Part shown: one piece after another, positions 25,708 to 33,698 of the stretch | Layout of the letters: each line of letters begins with the position of its first letter | Position numbering within the stretch: position 1 is the stretch's first letter | Assembly: GCA_003141955.1 (NCBI GenBank) | Contig: PLOC01000004.1 | Coordinates: 140 to 55,499 of the forward strand | Origin: Chloroflexota bacterium | GTDB lineage: Bacteria; Chloroflexota; Limnocylindria; Limnocylindrales; CSP1-4 | Length of the DNA: 55,360 bases | Reading direction: 5' to 3' | Program-made: the position numbers and the translations under genes | The notes under the pieces: generated by a model | The model's database searches: none | Told to the model about the DNA's origin: nothing | Seen by the model: the letters and a program-made list of their open reading frames with translations, nothing else

Positions 25708-27491
25708 CGGGAAGCCTCCTGTCGCGCCGCTGCGGCCACGGGCTGGCGGGCGGCGCCGCCACGGGACGTTGTCGTGCCACTCCCCGCCTGGCTCGAGGCC
25801 TCGGCAACGGCCATCTCGAGCGCCCCGCGAATCGCCCCGGCCTTGTGCTCGGTCTCCTCGAACTCTCGCTCCGGGACCGACCGGGCGACGATCCCCGCGC
25901 CGACGGTGAGGTGGATCAGATCGTCCTTGAGCACCGCCGAGCGGATCGTGATGGCGGTGTCGAGGTTGCCGTCGTAGCCGAGGTAGCCCACGGCCCCGCC
26001 GTACAACCCGCGCCGCTCCTTCTCCGCCTCCGCGATGAGCTGCATCGCCCGAACCTTCGGTGCGCCCGACAGCGTCCCGGCCGGGAAGATGCTGCGCAGC
26101 GCGTCGAGGGCATCGCAGCCGGGCTTCAGGCGCGCTTCCACGTGGCTTACGAGATGGAGCACGTGGCTGTAGCGCTCCACTTCCATGTACTTGGTAACGA
26201 CCACGGTGCCCGGGCTGGCCACGCGGCCCAGGTCGTTGCGGCCCAGGTCGACGAGCATCACGTGCTCGGCCCGCTCCTTGGGGTCGCGTTCCAGGGCATA
26301 GGCGAGCTGCGCGTCCTCGGCTGGGGTCGCTCCGCGCGGCCGCGTCCCGGCGATCGGGTGCGTGGTCATGCGGTCGCCCTCGACCCGAACCAGCAACTCC
26401 GGGCTCGCCCCGACGACGGAGAACTCCGGCATCCGCACGAAGAAGAGATAAGGGCTGGGGTTGATGCGGCGCAGAGAGCGATACAGCGCCACGGCGTCGA
26501 GCGGCTCGCCGGCGATGACCGGCCGCTCGAACGTCTGGCGCCGTGCGACGACTATCTGGATCGCCTCGCCCGCGGCGATGGCCTCCTTGGCCGATCGAAC
26601 GGCGGCTTCGTATTCGCCGCGCTCCAGGCTGACTTCGATCTGCCGAACGCCGGGGCCGCCTCTTCCGCTCTGGCCGCCCGGTCCATCCGCGCCGCCTGGG
26701 GCAGCGCGGCCCTCGCCCAGGCCGGCACCGTCGCCAGGCCGGGCAGAGGCCGTCCTTTGGGCGGCGTCAGCCGCACCGTCATCCGCCTCCTCCGTCTCCA
26801 TCGCATCACGCCGGCCCCGCCGGGTCAGGCTCGCCAACTCGAGATCCGTGGGCCTCCCTGTCCGCTCCAGGGCCTCGAAGACGGCCCGCTCGGCGATGGC
26901 GTAGCGGCCCTCGAGGTCCGGGGCTTCGGTGTGCAGCGAAGCGACGGCGGAGAGCGTGTGCGTCAGATGGTCGAAGACCAGGACCAGGTCCGTCTCCTGG
27001 AAAGCGGCCATCGGGGTGCCGATAGGATCGCGTGCCGGCAGCGGCACCGTGGGCTCGAACGTGGAGACGGCGTCGTAGGCGAGCGCGCCCACCGCCCCGC
27101 CCGGGAACCGCGGGATGCCTTCGCCGGGGAGGATCCGCCTCTTCGGCAGGAACTGCCGAAGCGCCGTCAGTGGGTCGGGCACCGACAGCGTCTCGATCGG
27201 AAGGTCCGGCGAGTAATCGGTCACTCCGACCGGGCGCGTCTGGATCGTGGCCCAGCCGTCGCGCACGGTCAGGAGTCGCCGCGGGCCCACGCCCATGAAG
27301 GAGTAGCGGCCCAGCCGTTCGCCGCCCTCGACGGACTCGAGCAAGAAGGCCGGGCCCCCGTCGTCGAAGCGCATGAAGGCGCCGATCGGGGTTTCGAGGT
27401 CGGCGTTTCGGGTGGCCGTCAGCAGGATCGTGTCGGCCGAGCCGGACAGCTGCCGGACCTCGCGAAGACTGAGCGGATCTGTGAGTGCCAT
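25704..27491 (-). CDS. trpE: anthranilate synthase component I
   Basis: Converts chorismate to anthranilate with TrpG. At 595 aa it is longer than typical because of a Gly/Ala/Asp-rich insertion of about 50 residues (about 235-285) between the two halves. The N-terminal domain shows LLESVEGGERLGRYSFMG near 50, where the tryptophan feedback site begins. The C-terminal chorismate-binding domain has NPSPYLFF, the HPIAGTRPRG motif near 398, DLGRNDLGRV, PAGTLSGAPKVRAMQLI and a glycine-rich GAVGYLGYDGN. It is the first structural gene after the T-box leader. Its start ATG is 153 nt downstream of the terminator T run. Confidence 0.96.
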   Translation of the reverse strand: MALTDPLSLREVRQLSGSADTILLTATRNADLETPIGAFMRFDDGGPAFLLESVEGGERLGRYSFMGVGPRRLLTVRDGWATIQTRPVGVTDYSPDLPIETLSVPDPLTALRQFLPKRRILPGEGIPRFPGGAVGALAYDAVSTFEPTVPLPARDPIGTPMAAFQETDLVLVFDHLTHTLSAVASLHTEAPDLEGRYAIAERAVFEALERTGRPTDLELASLTRRGRRDAMETEEADDGAADAAQRTASARPGDGAGLGEGRAAPGGADGPGGQSGRGGPGVRQIEVSLERGEYEAAVRSAKEAIAAGEAIQIVVARRQTFERPVIAGEPLDAVALYRSLRRINPSPYLFFVRMPEFSVVGASPELLVRVEGDRMTTHPIAGTRPRGATPAEDAQLAYALERDPKERAEHVMLVDLGRNDLGRVASPGTVVVTKYMEVERYSHVLHLVSHVEARLKPGCDALDALRSIFPAGTLSGAPKVRAMQLIAEAEKERRGLYGGAVGYLGYDGNLDTAITIRSAVLKDDLIHLTVGAGIVARSVPEREFEETEHKAGAIRGALEMAVAEASSQAGSGTTTSRGGAARQPVAAAARQEASR

Positions 27492-27644
27492 CGGTATCGC
27501 CTGTTGCCTTTCTCCGTTGTGGCGTCCGTCCGCCTGTCGCGGCGGCGGGGCCCGCGCCTTCGTCCCCTCTGCCCGCTTCCCGAGGGCCTGGCGTCGGGCA
27601 CCTCATGGTCCCGGCGGTCGGCCCCCGGAGAGTGGCGGGGAATC

Positions 27645-27957
27645 AAAACGACCTTCCGTCCAGGGACGAAAGGTCGATCCTTCCGCGGTGCCACCCACAT
27701 TCGGCGATGCCGCTCTCTTGGCCGACGGGTCGGGCTCTCGCGCTGGGTCCTGTGCGCGACTCCTGCCGATCGGTGCTGCCCTGTATCGCTGGCGCTCTGC
27801 GCCGGAGCCTACTGGCGAGCCCTGGAAGCTCGCGGTTTGGTCCGGTGGCTCACGGGGCCATTCGCTCCTGTCGCCGCCCCAGCTTCCACCAGCCGCTGGG
27901 TCTCTGTGCCGGCAACCGGGAGGTACTCGTCCCGATCATCGCCCGTATTCCCGATGT
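27645..27957 (-). promoter_or_regulatory. T-box leader (tRNA-Trp responsive) of the trp operon
   Basis: The minus-strand leader carries the invariant T-box GGGTGGCACCGCG at 27684-27696. It is followed by an intrinsic terminator (stem 27664-27676 with 27649-27660, then TTTT at 27645-27648) that overlaps the antiterminator side. Stem I elements are visible upstream: the GAGTA bulge near 27925, an AGAGAG motif near 27903 and a GCGAATGGCCCC segment whose TGG (27858-27860) is the likely specifier codon, matching tryptophan. Uncharged tRNA-Trp would stabilise the antiterminator and let transcription enter trpE. The specifier assignment rests on position and operon content. Confidence 0.92.
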
Positions 27958-27964
27958 GGCGCGG

Positions 27965-27994
27965 AGTCTACGGGCACATGCACTTCGGTGTCAA
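27965..27994 (-). promoter_or_regulatory. trp operon promoter
   Basis: Minus-strand TTGACA at 27989-27994, an 18-nt spacer and TAGACT at 27965-27970. Transcription would begin near 27957, directly before the T-box stem I. It overlaps nothing but lies only about 30 nt from the end of the flavin reductase gene, so the trp operon is separately transcribed. Confidence 0.7.
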
Positions 27995-28022
27995 CCGGGG
28001 CCGCCTGCGATCGCCGCTCGCC

Positions 28023-28979
28023 CTACCAGTACTCCTCGGTGTGGAGCGTGCCGATATCGTGGCCCTTGTCGCGGACGAAGCCGCGGGCCGCCGCCCAGGC
28101 GATGACGGTCTCGATCATGCCGGGGTTGCCGCACAGGAAGATGTCGAAGTTGTCCGGCGTCAGCGGCAGGCCCGTCTCCTCCTCGATCGCGTTCGAGGCG
28201 ATGACGTTCTGGAGATAGCCGCTCCGGCCCCGCCAGGTGACATCTTCGGCCGGTCGCGTGATCACCGGCAGGTAGTGGAAGTTGCGGCAATGTCGGGCCA
28301 GGCCGGTCAGCTCCGTCCGATAGCCGAGGTCCCACGAGAAGCGCGCGCCGTGGACCACGACAAACTTCCGCGGCCCGTTGCAGACGAGCTCGCTGCGCAG
28401 CATCGACATGTAGGGCGCCAGGCCGGTGCCTGTGCCGATCATCAGCACGTGCTTGCCCGGCGCGACCTTGTCGAGCGTGAAGACGCCGACAGCCTTGGGC
28501 CCGACGTACACCCGATCGCGGAGCTTGAGGCTGAAGAGTCGCGGCGTCAGCTCGCCGCTCAGCACCAGGGTCAGGTAGAACTCGATGTACTCGTCGGCGC
28601 GGCTCTCCGACGCGATCGAATAGGCGCGGCGGATCATCCGATCGGGGTCGGCGGCGGCGCCGGCGATGGCGGCGGCCTGGGCGTCGACGGCGGCCTGGCT
28701 CTCGGGCGTGCCGGCGACGGCGGCTAACGCGGACGCGGCCCCGGCTCCGGCGCGACGCGAATCGACGCGCGGCGAGTCGACTCGCGCCCCGGCCACGACG
28801 CTCGGCTCGGATTCGCCCTCCGCCTCTTCGACACGCAGCACGGAGGCCTTGACGCCCAGAACGACGTACTGGCCGGCCTTGAACTCGAACGGCAGCCTGT
28901 CCGGGACGACCCGCAGGATGATCAGGCCGGGGGCCACCTCCACCCGACCCGACACTGTTGCGTTGTACTCGGCCGCCAT
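28023..28979 (-). CDS. ferredoxin-NADP(+) reductase-type FAD oxidoreductase
   Basis: The 318-aa protein has the ferredoxin reductase fold: an N-terminal FAD beta-barrel with RRAYSIAS (about 117-124) for the flavin, then the pyridine-nucleotide domain with GTGTGLAPYMS (about 187-197), GARFSWDL and the terminal D-I-G-T-L-H-T-E-E-Y-W. The C-terminal aromatic Tyr-Trp end is typical of bacterial FNRs. A low-complexity Ala-rich insertion of about 60 residues (about 50-112) interrupts the barrel, an odd feature. It probably reduces ferredoxin or flavodoxin with NADPH, or the reverse. The stop is about 30 nt from the trp promoter. Confidence 0.88.
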   Translation of the reverse strand: MAAEYNATVSGRVEVAPGLIILRVVPDRLPFEFKAGQYVVLGVKASVLRVEEAEGESEPSVVAGARVDSPRVDSRRAGAGAASALAAVAGTPESQAAVDAQAAAIAGAAADPDRMIRRAYSIASESRADEYIEFYLTLVLSGELTPRLFSLKLRDRVYVGPKAVGVFTLDKVAPGKHVLMIGTGTGLAPYMSMLRSELVCNGPRKFVVVHGARFSWDLGYRTELTGLARHCRNFHYLPVITRPAEDVTWRGRSGYLQNVIASNAIEEETGLPLTPDNFDIFLCGNPGMIETVIAWAAARGFVRDKGHDIGTLHTEEYW

Positions 28980-29478
28980 GCTGACCTCCCGTTCGCCAGG
29001 TCGGTCCGGCTGCTCGCGCCTTCCCGTCGGGGAAAGGATACGAGGCCGGGCAGGAGGTGTCAGGACACCAGACTCCCAGGACCGATTCCCCGAATGGGCG
29101 CGTTCACGAGCTTGCGGCCGACGGGATAAGCTGAGCGGGAGGACACGTGCGCCGATGCCCGCGGCGCCACCGGGACCGCGCCCCGGAGGTTGGACAACCG
29201 GCCATGAGCGATGCCGAACGGAGGCCTACGAGGCAGCCAGCGGCCGAACGCGACCGACGCAGCCGGGACGGGGCGGGCGGCGGGGCCGGCGGGGCCGGCG
29301 GGGCGAGCGGCGGGGCCGCTGCGCCCCTCGGGACGAGTGAGGCCGGCGGGGCCGGTGGACCCGCCTGCACGCTGGACGGCCTGCTGGCGAAGACCGACCG
29401 GATCGACGTCTACCGCGCGCGGCTCGAGTCTGCCGGAGGCTCCACGACGTCCCGGGCTAGCCGGTCGCCTCGCCAGGA
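28980..29478. other. intergenic region with a low-complexity open frame
   Basis: A plus-strand frame from an ATG at 29204 stays open to 29701. It encodes a Gly/Ala-rich stretch followed by LDGLLAKTDRIDVYRARLES, and then runs antisense into the DUF3298 gene. The GGC-rich simple sequence at 29275-29320 keeps several frames open. The nearest GGAGG is about 14 nt from the ATG. It could be a gene remnant, but I cannot support it as a functional CDS. No RNA gene is evident. Confidence 0.3.
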
Positions 29479-30378
29479 TCAGGTCGGCGTCGGGAATCCC
29501 GCCAGACGGGCGGCCGGTCCGTCCGGTCGCATCACGCTCTTGAGGCTCGACCACGGAATCAGGACGGAGGGCATCCCGTCCGTGTACGCGCCAACCTGGA
29601 ACTCGGCGAAGGTGACCTTGAGACCGGCCGGCGTAAGGGCCCAGTTGTCGAAGTTGTCGGCCACCGCGGCCGCACCATCGTCGACGACGGTGGGGTTGTA
29701 GTCCTTGCCCAGCGACTTGCGCAGCTGCGCCTTGGATTGCTGGGAGATGATCGCCACGGCCGCCTGCGTGTCCAGGAAGATCTGATCGAAGTCAATGCGC
29801 TGGCCGCTGTTGAGCGCGTAGTTCAGGGTTTCGATGGTGGTAGACGGATGCGCCGGCGACGTGTCGTCGACCCACTTAAGCGTGAGGCTCGCGAGGTCCG
29901 GCGAAAGCATGTTGACCGTGAACGTGCCGGTGAGGTTGTTGGTCTTGCCGGGAAGCTGCTGCACGGCCGCCGGACCGTCCTCGAACGCTTGGATGCGGGT
30001 CGTGACCTCATCGACTATGTCCTGGTTCATGGCACTCGCCAGCGGGGTGGACCCGACCCGGAACTGCGGATAGCGCCAGACCACGAACCAGATGCGATCG
30101 GGATCGTGGGCGCCCTTGTAGATCGTGAGGATGACCGGCATCGTCGGGGGCAGCGAGACAGTCGCCACCGGGGAAGCGGTCGGGGAGGCCGACGCCGACG
30201 GCGCCGGGGAGGCGATCGTGGGGCTGGCGGCGGGGCTCCCGGAGGGTGCGTTCGTCGCGTCGCCCTGGGTATTCCCAAGGGTCGTCATGGCGATGGTCAC
30301 GGCCACGAGAGCCACGAGCACAAGACCGGCAAACGGGAACAGGACCTTGAATCGTCTCAGGAAGGCGTTCGACTCCAT
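29479..30378 (-). CDS. membrane-anchored DUF3298-domain protein
   Basis: The 299-aa protein has a basic N-terminus, one transmembrane helix (about 13-35), a Ser/Pro/Ala linker and a C-terminal extracytoplasmic domain of the DUF3298 (RsiV-like) type. Visible blocks are NQDIVDEVTTRIQAF near 118, SLTLKWVDDTSPAHPSTTIETLNYAL near 164 and the GQRIDFDQIF segment. In RsiV the domain binds lysozyme, but here there is no anti-sigma region, so only the fold can be proposed. A second, lipid-anchored copy of the same domain type is at 42825-43694. The gene ends 104 nt before the tRNA 3' fragment. Confidence 0.75.
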   Translation of the reverse strand: MESNAFLRRFKVLFPFAGLVLVALVAVTIAMTTLGNTQGDATNAPSGSPAASPTIASPAPSASASPTASPVATVSLPPTMPVILTIYKGAHDPDRIWFVVWRYPQFRVGSTPLASAMNQDIVDEVTTRIQAFEDGPAAVQQLPGKTNNLTGTFTVNMLSPDLASLTLKWVDDTSPAHPSTTIETLNYALNSGQRIDFDQIFLDTQAAVAIISQQSKAQLRKSLGKDYNPTVVDDGAAAVADNFDNWALTPAGLKVTFAEFQVGAYTDGMPSVLIPWSSLKSVMRPDGPAARLAGFPTPT

Positions 30379-30481
30379 GGCGCGAGTATGGACCGACAGG
30401 CGCTTTCTCCGCTTGTGGGGGCCCTTGACGCCGCCTGCGGGTGGCTACCGGCCACGCGGCCGGTCGCCGATCCAGCGAGTC

Positions 30482-30535
30482 TGGCGGAGAGGGTGAGATT
30501 CGAACTCACGGGACTCTCGTCCAGCGGTTTTCAAG
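30482..30535 (-). pseudogene. detached 3' half of tRNA-Ser (right attachment remnant)
   Basis: The minus strand reads from the anticodon loop (CTTGAAAACCGC) through a variable arm, an intact T-arm (GTGAG TTCGAAT CTCAC) to CCTCTCCGCCA, then stops. The 5' half is absent: upstream sequence shows no D-arm or acceptor strand. The first 11 nt (30525-30535) are identical to the same part of the complete tRNA-Ser(TGA) at 33699-33784, and divergence follows. This is what is left of the original tRNA 3' end after site-specific integration at the anticodon loop. Confidence 0.85.
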
Positions 30536-30629
30536 TCTGGGTCAGGGGGTTCGCGGACGGTCGCCGATGGCCGTTTTACGAGGGAATCGGCGATTTGCCG
30601 GGCCCCGAATCCGCCGATGTTCGGCCCTG

Positions 30630-30655
30630 TTGCTACCGGCTGTTGCTACCGGTAG
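30630..30655 (+). repeat. arm-type direct repeats, left end of the element
   Basis: TTGCTACCG occurs at 30630 and again 13 bp later at 30643. The same pair with the same 13-bp period occurs near the other end (33618 and 33631). The second copy runs into a perfect palindrome, CTACCGGTAG. They lie about 95 nt from the crossover core and are likely binding sites for a tyrosine recombinase. Confidence 0.65.
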
Positions 30656-30864
30656 ACGACCCAGGATTCGCGACCACGGCCCTGCGGCAAATGCCCTTGC
30701 ACATTGCCAGCCGAGGCTGTTCGAGCGACGTGGAGAGTCCATGACAGGGGGCTACCTCGCCGAGCGTGACTATGGCGGAGGGACCTTTAGCGGTAGGCGG
30801 CAGAAGAAGCCTGTCTCGCCGCTGAGGTCGTTGTCGATTCGTGCGACCGAAAGCACGACGCCCC

Positions 30865-31476
30865 CTAGCGAACGGCCCTCGCCAGAATCTGTCGCACGCC
30901 CCTCTTGGTCATAGTGACGATGCGCGGGTCGCCGATCTTGGCGATCCACTCGTCGATCGCGGCGCGGTCGAAGCCAGCTGGCAGGTCGATCTCGGGTACG
31001 CGACGAGGCTGCGCGCCTCGCGCCGCGCTGATGTACGCGAGATCAAAGATTGCTTTCTCGGACGTCGCTACGCGTCCCCGCGGCCCCTTAGCCCATCCGC
31101 CGAAGAGTTCGGCTGGGATGTGGTGGACCGCGTAGGTGCCGATCGTCGTCGTGATCCGGCGGGCACGATCGAGCGAGGCCACCGTAGTGTCGCGCGGGAT
31201 CTGATCGATCATCCCGTGAAAGTTGAGCGCGGACTGGAACGACACGTATGCAGGATGCGGCCGGGTGAGATCGCCTACGACCCAGTACGGATCCGGTGGC
31301 GTCGGCCCGATGGACCACAGGCCATGGCGAATCCTGTGCGCATGGCCGGCCTCGGCCAGGGCGCCCAGGGTACGGCTCGTCGAAGGAACGCTGCGCAACA
31401 AGGCCGCAGCCGCCTCTCGCGTCTCGACGACCGGCCCGATCCGCTCGAGGATGGTCTCGGCTTCGAGCAGGCTCAC
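30865..31476 (-). CDS. abiEi: AbiEi-family antitoxin / transcriptional regulator
   Basis: I place the start at the GTG 31474-31476, which overlaps the abiEii stop as GTGA; the frame is open further upstream. The product of about 203 aa begins with a winged-helix-like region (LRSVPSTSRTLGALAEAGHAHRIRHGLWSIG) and continues with the AbiEi C-terminal type domain (YVSFQSALNFHGMIDQIP, a GTYAVHHIPAELFGG block and ATSEKAIFDLAYI). In type IV systems AbiEi neutralises the toxin and represses its own promoter. Here it follows the toxin gene, the reverse of the usual order. Confidence 0.82.
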   Translation of the reverse strand: MSLLEAETILERIGPVVETREAAAALLRSVPSTSRTLGALAEAGHAHRIRHGLWSIGPTPPDPYWVVGDLTRPHPAYVSFQSALNFHGMIDQIPRDTTVASLDRARRITTTIGTYAVHHIPAELFGGWAKGPRGRVATSEKAIFDLAYISAARGAQPRRVPEIDLPAGFDRAAIDEWIAKIGDPRIVTMTKRGVRQILARAVR

Positions 31477-32240
31477 TTCAAGGCCTCCAGGCGCTCGACG
31501 ACCTCGAGCACCATGCTCGTCCACACGTCCGGCCGGCCGTAGATGGGCACGAATTCCTCTTCGAGGAAGTCAACCACGAGGTCGTGGTAGGAGTCGTAGG
31601 AAATGCCCATAGCCGCAACAACAGCCTTGTCGATCAAGGCTGGGTTGACCTGTCCCGGCGTAAGGGCGTTCGGGTATGCGCCCAACAGCAGATCGAGGTC
31701 GAACACGTCTCGGGGCTCGGTCTCGGAGCGGCCTGCAAGCGCGCCGATCTTCTGCCGGATCGCGGCCGGCGCTAGATAGTGCTCAGCCTTTACGACCCGG
31801 AGGCCGAGGCCGGCGCCTATGTCGGCACGAGCCTGCTCGAAGGCATGCTCGGGATCCACCGTCCCAACCCTCGACGAGAATTCGATCTTCGTGTTCAACA
31901 GGCCCGCTGGACCGCTCGCGACGAACTTCCATCGGCGGGTCGTCGAGGTCTGCTTCGGCTTCGTCGGGTCAGAGATCGACACTCCTCCGGAGCGGAGGAT
32001 CTCGCGGAACGCGCGGGCGGCCAAGGTCTTGTCGATCTGGTCCTCGACGAGGTAGAAACGCTCTACCCGCAGGTAGTCAAGATCGATGTCCTGGGACCGC
32101 CTCCGGCTGTCGAACCACAGCCGCAGGTTCGCCCCGCCCTTCACAACGTAGTCGCCAACCGGCATGTAAGAAGGCAGGACCTGGAGAAACGCCAGGTGCA
32201 CCACCTCAACCAGTTTGGCGCCTTCGGACTTCTCGCTCAT
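31473..32240 (-). CDS. abiEii: AbiEii/AbiGii-family nucleotidyltransferase toxin
   Basis: The 255-aa protein is a nucleotidyltransferase of the AbiEii family, toxins that give abortive phage infection and in characterised relatives modify tRNA 3' ends. Its core motif is KGGANLRLWFDSRRRSQDIDLD (about residues 34-55), with the G-G and D-x-D metal-binding pattern. A later K-E-H-Y block (VKAEHYLAPAAIRQKIGALAGR) and the DVFDLDLLLG motif match the family. The ATG at 32238-32240 follows an inverted-repeat promoter region. It is upstream of and overlaps abiEi. Confidence 0.88.
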   Translation of the reverse strand: MSEKSEGAKLVEVVHLAFLQVLPSYMPVGDYVVKGGANLRLWFDSRRRSQDIDLDYLRVERFYLVEDQIDKTLAARAFREILRSGGVSISDPTKPKQTSTTRRWKFVASGPAGLLNTKIEFSSRVGTVDPEHAFEQARADIGAGLGLRVVKAEHYLAPAAIRQKIGALAGRSETEPRDVFDLDLLLGAYPNALTPGQVNPALIDKAVVAAMGISYDSYHDLVVDFLEEEFVPIYGRPDVWTSMVLEVVERLEALK

Positions 32241-32248
32241 GCGCTAAC

Positions 32249-32287
32249 ACTACACGAGTGGTACTACTACAGTCAATGTCTTGTAGT
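32249..32287 (-). promoter_or_regulatory. putative AbiEi operator and promoter
   Basis: Just upstream of abiEii an inverted repeat, ACTACA (32266-32271) and TGTAGT (32282-32287), flanks a minus-strand TTGACT -35-like box. Further GTAGT/ACTAC half-sites extend to 32249. AbiEi proteins repress by binding inverted repeats in their promoter, so this is a good operator candidate. Confidence 0.5.
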
Positions 32288-32460
32288 GCTATAGGCCAGC
32301 GGCCTCCGTCCGCGCCAGCGCAGCGTTCGTGCTCGCGGCGCCGATGGCAGGCTGCCGTTTCCGAGCCTCTTGGGCCGTGAACGTGTACTGGCCCTGAGCG
32401 GGCAGCCCGAGCATCCGGTCCCGTAGGTCGCTGATAAGCAAACCGCCTGGGTCGCGGGTG

Positions 32461-32529
32461 GGCAGATTCGATGTCCGCCACTGGGCAGGTTCAGTGGCCG
32501 CGGATAGGCAGATTCAGTTGGCCATTGAC
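32461..32529. repeat. three phased 23-bp direct repeats
   Basis: Units starting GGCAG(A/G)TTC at 32461, 32484 and 32507 recur with an exact 23-bp period and share a G-(T/C)-CCG or GGCC block near position 13-17. They lie in the 349-nt gap between the AbiE promoter and the HTH gene, which holds no gene. Multiple short terminal repeats of this kind are seen at IS21-family ends; iterons or a regulator array are alternatives. Confidence 0.5.
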
Positions 32530-32589
32530 ACGCGACGGCCTCGGCATCGTTGATGCTGGTGAGGATTGCCAACTTCGAACGCGTTCCGG

Positions 32590-32805
32590 CTAGGCGGGCG
32601 GGTCGGCGGTCCACCGGAGGATGTCGGCCGGCTGGCAATCGAGCACCCGGCAGATCGAGTCCAGGGTGCCGAACCGGATGGCTCGGGCGCGCCCGTTCTT
32701 CAAAACGGCGACGTTCGCCGGGGTGATGCCGACGGCGTTGGCAAAGTCGCCCACAGACATCTTGCGTCGGGCGAGCATGACGTCGAGCTCGACGATGACG
32801 GCCAT
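32590..32805 (-). CDS. Xre/Cro-type HTH regulator (YozG-like)
   Basis: The 71-aa protein is a compact helix-turn-helix of the HTH_26 type. The recognition region is KMSVGDFANAVGITPANVAVLKNGRARAIRF, and the C-terminal LDSICRVLDCQPADILRW is the family hallmark. The start ATG (32803-32805) overlaps the stop of the DUF2975 gene by one base (TGATG). Such regulators are commonly paired with DUF2975 membrane proteins, and this pair follows that pattern. It probably regulates its own operon. Confidence 0.88.
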   Translation of the reverse strand: MAVIVELDVMLARRKMSVGDFANAVGITPANVAVLKNGRARAIRFGTLDSICRVLDCQPADILRWTADPPA

Positions 32806-33281
32806 CAAATCACCTCGTCGAGCTCGGTGTGGTCGGCGATCGCCGACTCGAGCAGGCCTCGCATGACGACCATGAGGAGCACGAACGCCAGCCCGCCGGC
32901 GACACAGGCGCCCAGGTAGTAGATCATTGGTCCGCCGCCGCCGGGGACGAAGCCGAGCATGTGAATCGAGACGCCTATGCTCAGAACCGTGGCGACCGCC
33001 GCGCAGGCCGTGATGACATCGACCCAGTGCAGGGCGCGGCGGGTGAAGATGACCCCGCCGTTGACCATGGACAGCAGCCGCCAGACGGCGAGCAGCGCCA
33101 CCTGACCGCATCCGATGAAGAGGATGCCGGCCACCGAGTACGGAACGACGAGGTAAGCGACTTCGGGGAAGATCCTCCCTTCCTCGGACGCGAACACGGG
33201 CAGGAGTACTTGTGCGAGCACGGTTCCGAGCAGGAGGACGACAAGAGGGACCCGGAGAAGCCGACTTGGTAGTGTGTTCAC
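32805..33281 (-). CDS. DUF2975 family integral membrane protein
   Basis: The 158-aa protein starts with GTG at 33281 and has four predicted transmembrane segments (about 10-30, 42-66, 86-106, 118-142). The loop VNGGVIFTRRALHWVD between helices two and three resembles the NGxxF(T/S) motif of DUF2975 proteins. It is translationally coupled to the downstream HTH regulator. The function of the family is unknown; the pairing suggests a membrane sensor or co-regulator. The 417 nt upstream (33282-33698) hold no gene apart from the arm-type repeats. Confidence 0.82.
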   Translation of the reverse strand: MNTLPSRLLRVPLVVLLLGTVLAQVLLPVFASEEGRIFPEVAYLVVPYSVAGILFIGCGQVALLAVWRLLSMVNGGVIFTRRALHWVDVITACAAVATVLSIGVSIHMLGFVPGGGGPMIYYLGACVAGGLAFVLLMVVMRGLLESAIADHTELDEVI

Positions 33282-33617
33282 CTATCGAGTGTCGATGGCT
33301 TTCGATCGGCTGTCAATAGGTTTGTCGGCATCCGGCGGCTTCACTACCAACAGGTTTCACACACCCGGTCGCGCACTTGTGGCTCGCCGCAATCCCCGCA
33401 CGCCCGAAAGGCTCAAACCGTGCGGCTGCAATCGTCGGCGGCACGCGGCCGCACAAGCGCAAGGTGCCGATCGGAGCACCGTCCCATGACGCCCGTCCCT
33501 CGGCCAGTAGTTTCGACCACACAGGCCGTACCCAATCACTGGATCGCTCTGTACGGTCTGCGGTTCGAGTCCGAGGGACGTCGCGTTCTGTTCGGCGGCG
33601 TTCGGCGTTATACGCCG

Positions 33618-33640
33618 TTGCTACCGCGGATTGCTACCGG
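33618..33640 (+). repeat. arm-type direct repeats, right end of the element
   Basis: TTGCTACCG at 33618 and 33631, period 13 bp, same orientation and spacing as the pair at 30630/30643. They lie about 105 nt from the core in the complete tRNA-Ser(TGA). Confidence 0.65.
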
Positions 33641-33698
33641 CTTCGGACAGAACAGACCGGTTTAAGCCACAAGAACGGCCATTTCACGCTCAGAACGT

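Noticed and set aside
25845-28727. A 960-codon plus-strand frame opposite trpE, the T-box and the flavin reductase
   Set aside because: It crosses the T-box leader and two genes on the other strand and has shadow-type composition.
29204-29701. Plus-strand frame with Gly-rich start and LDGLLAKTDRIDVYRARLES
   Set aside because: It overlaps the DUF3298 gene antisense, depends on simple GGC repeats and lacks a well-placed ribosome binding site. It could be a remnant; noted under the intergenic entry only.
30536-33698. Integrase or transposase gene inside the tRNA element
   Set aside because: All frames were read; none shows a tyrosine or serine recombinase signature or a DDE motif.
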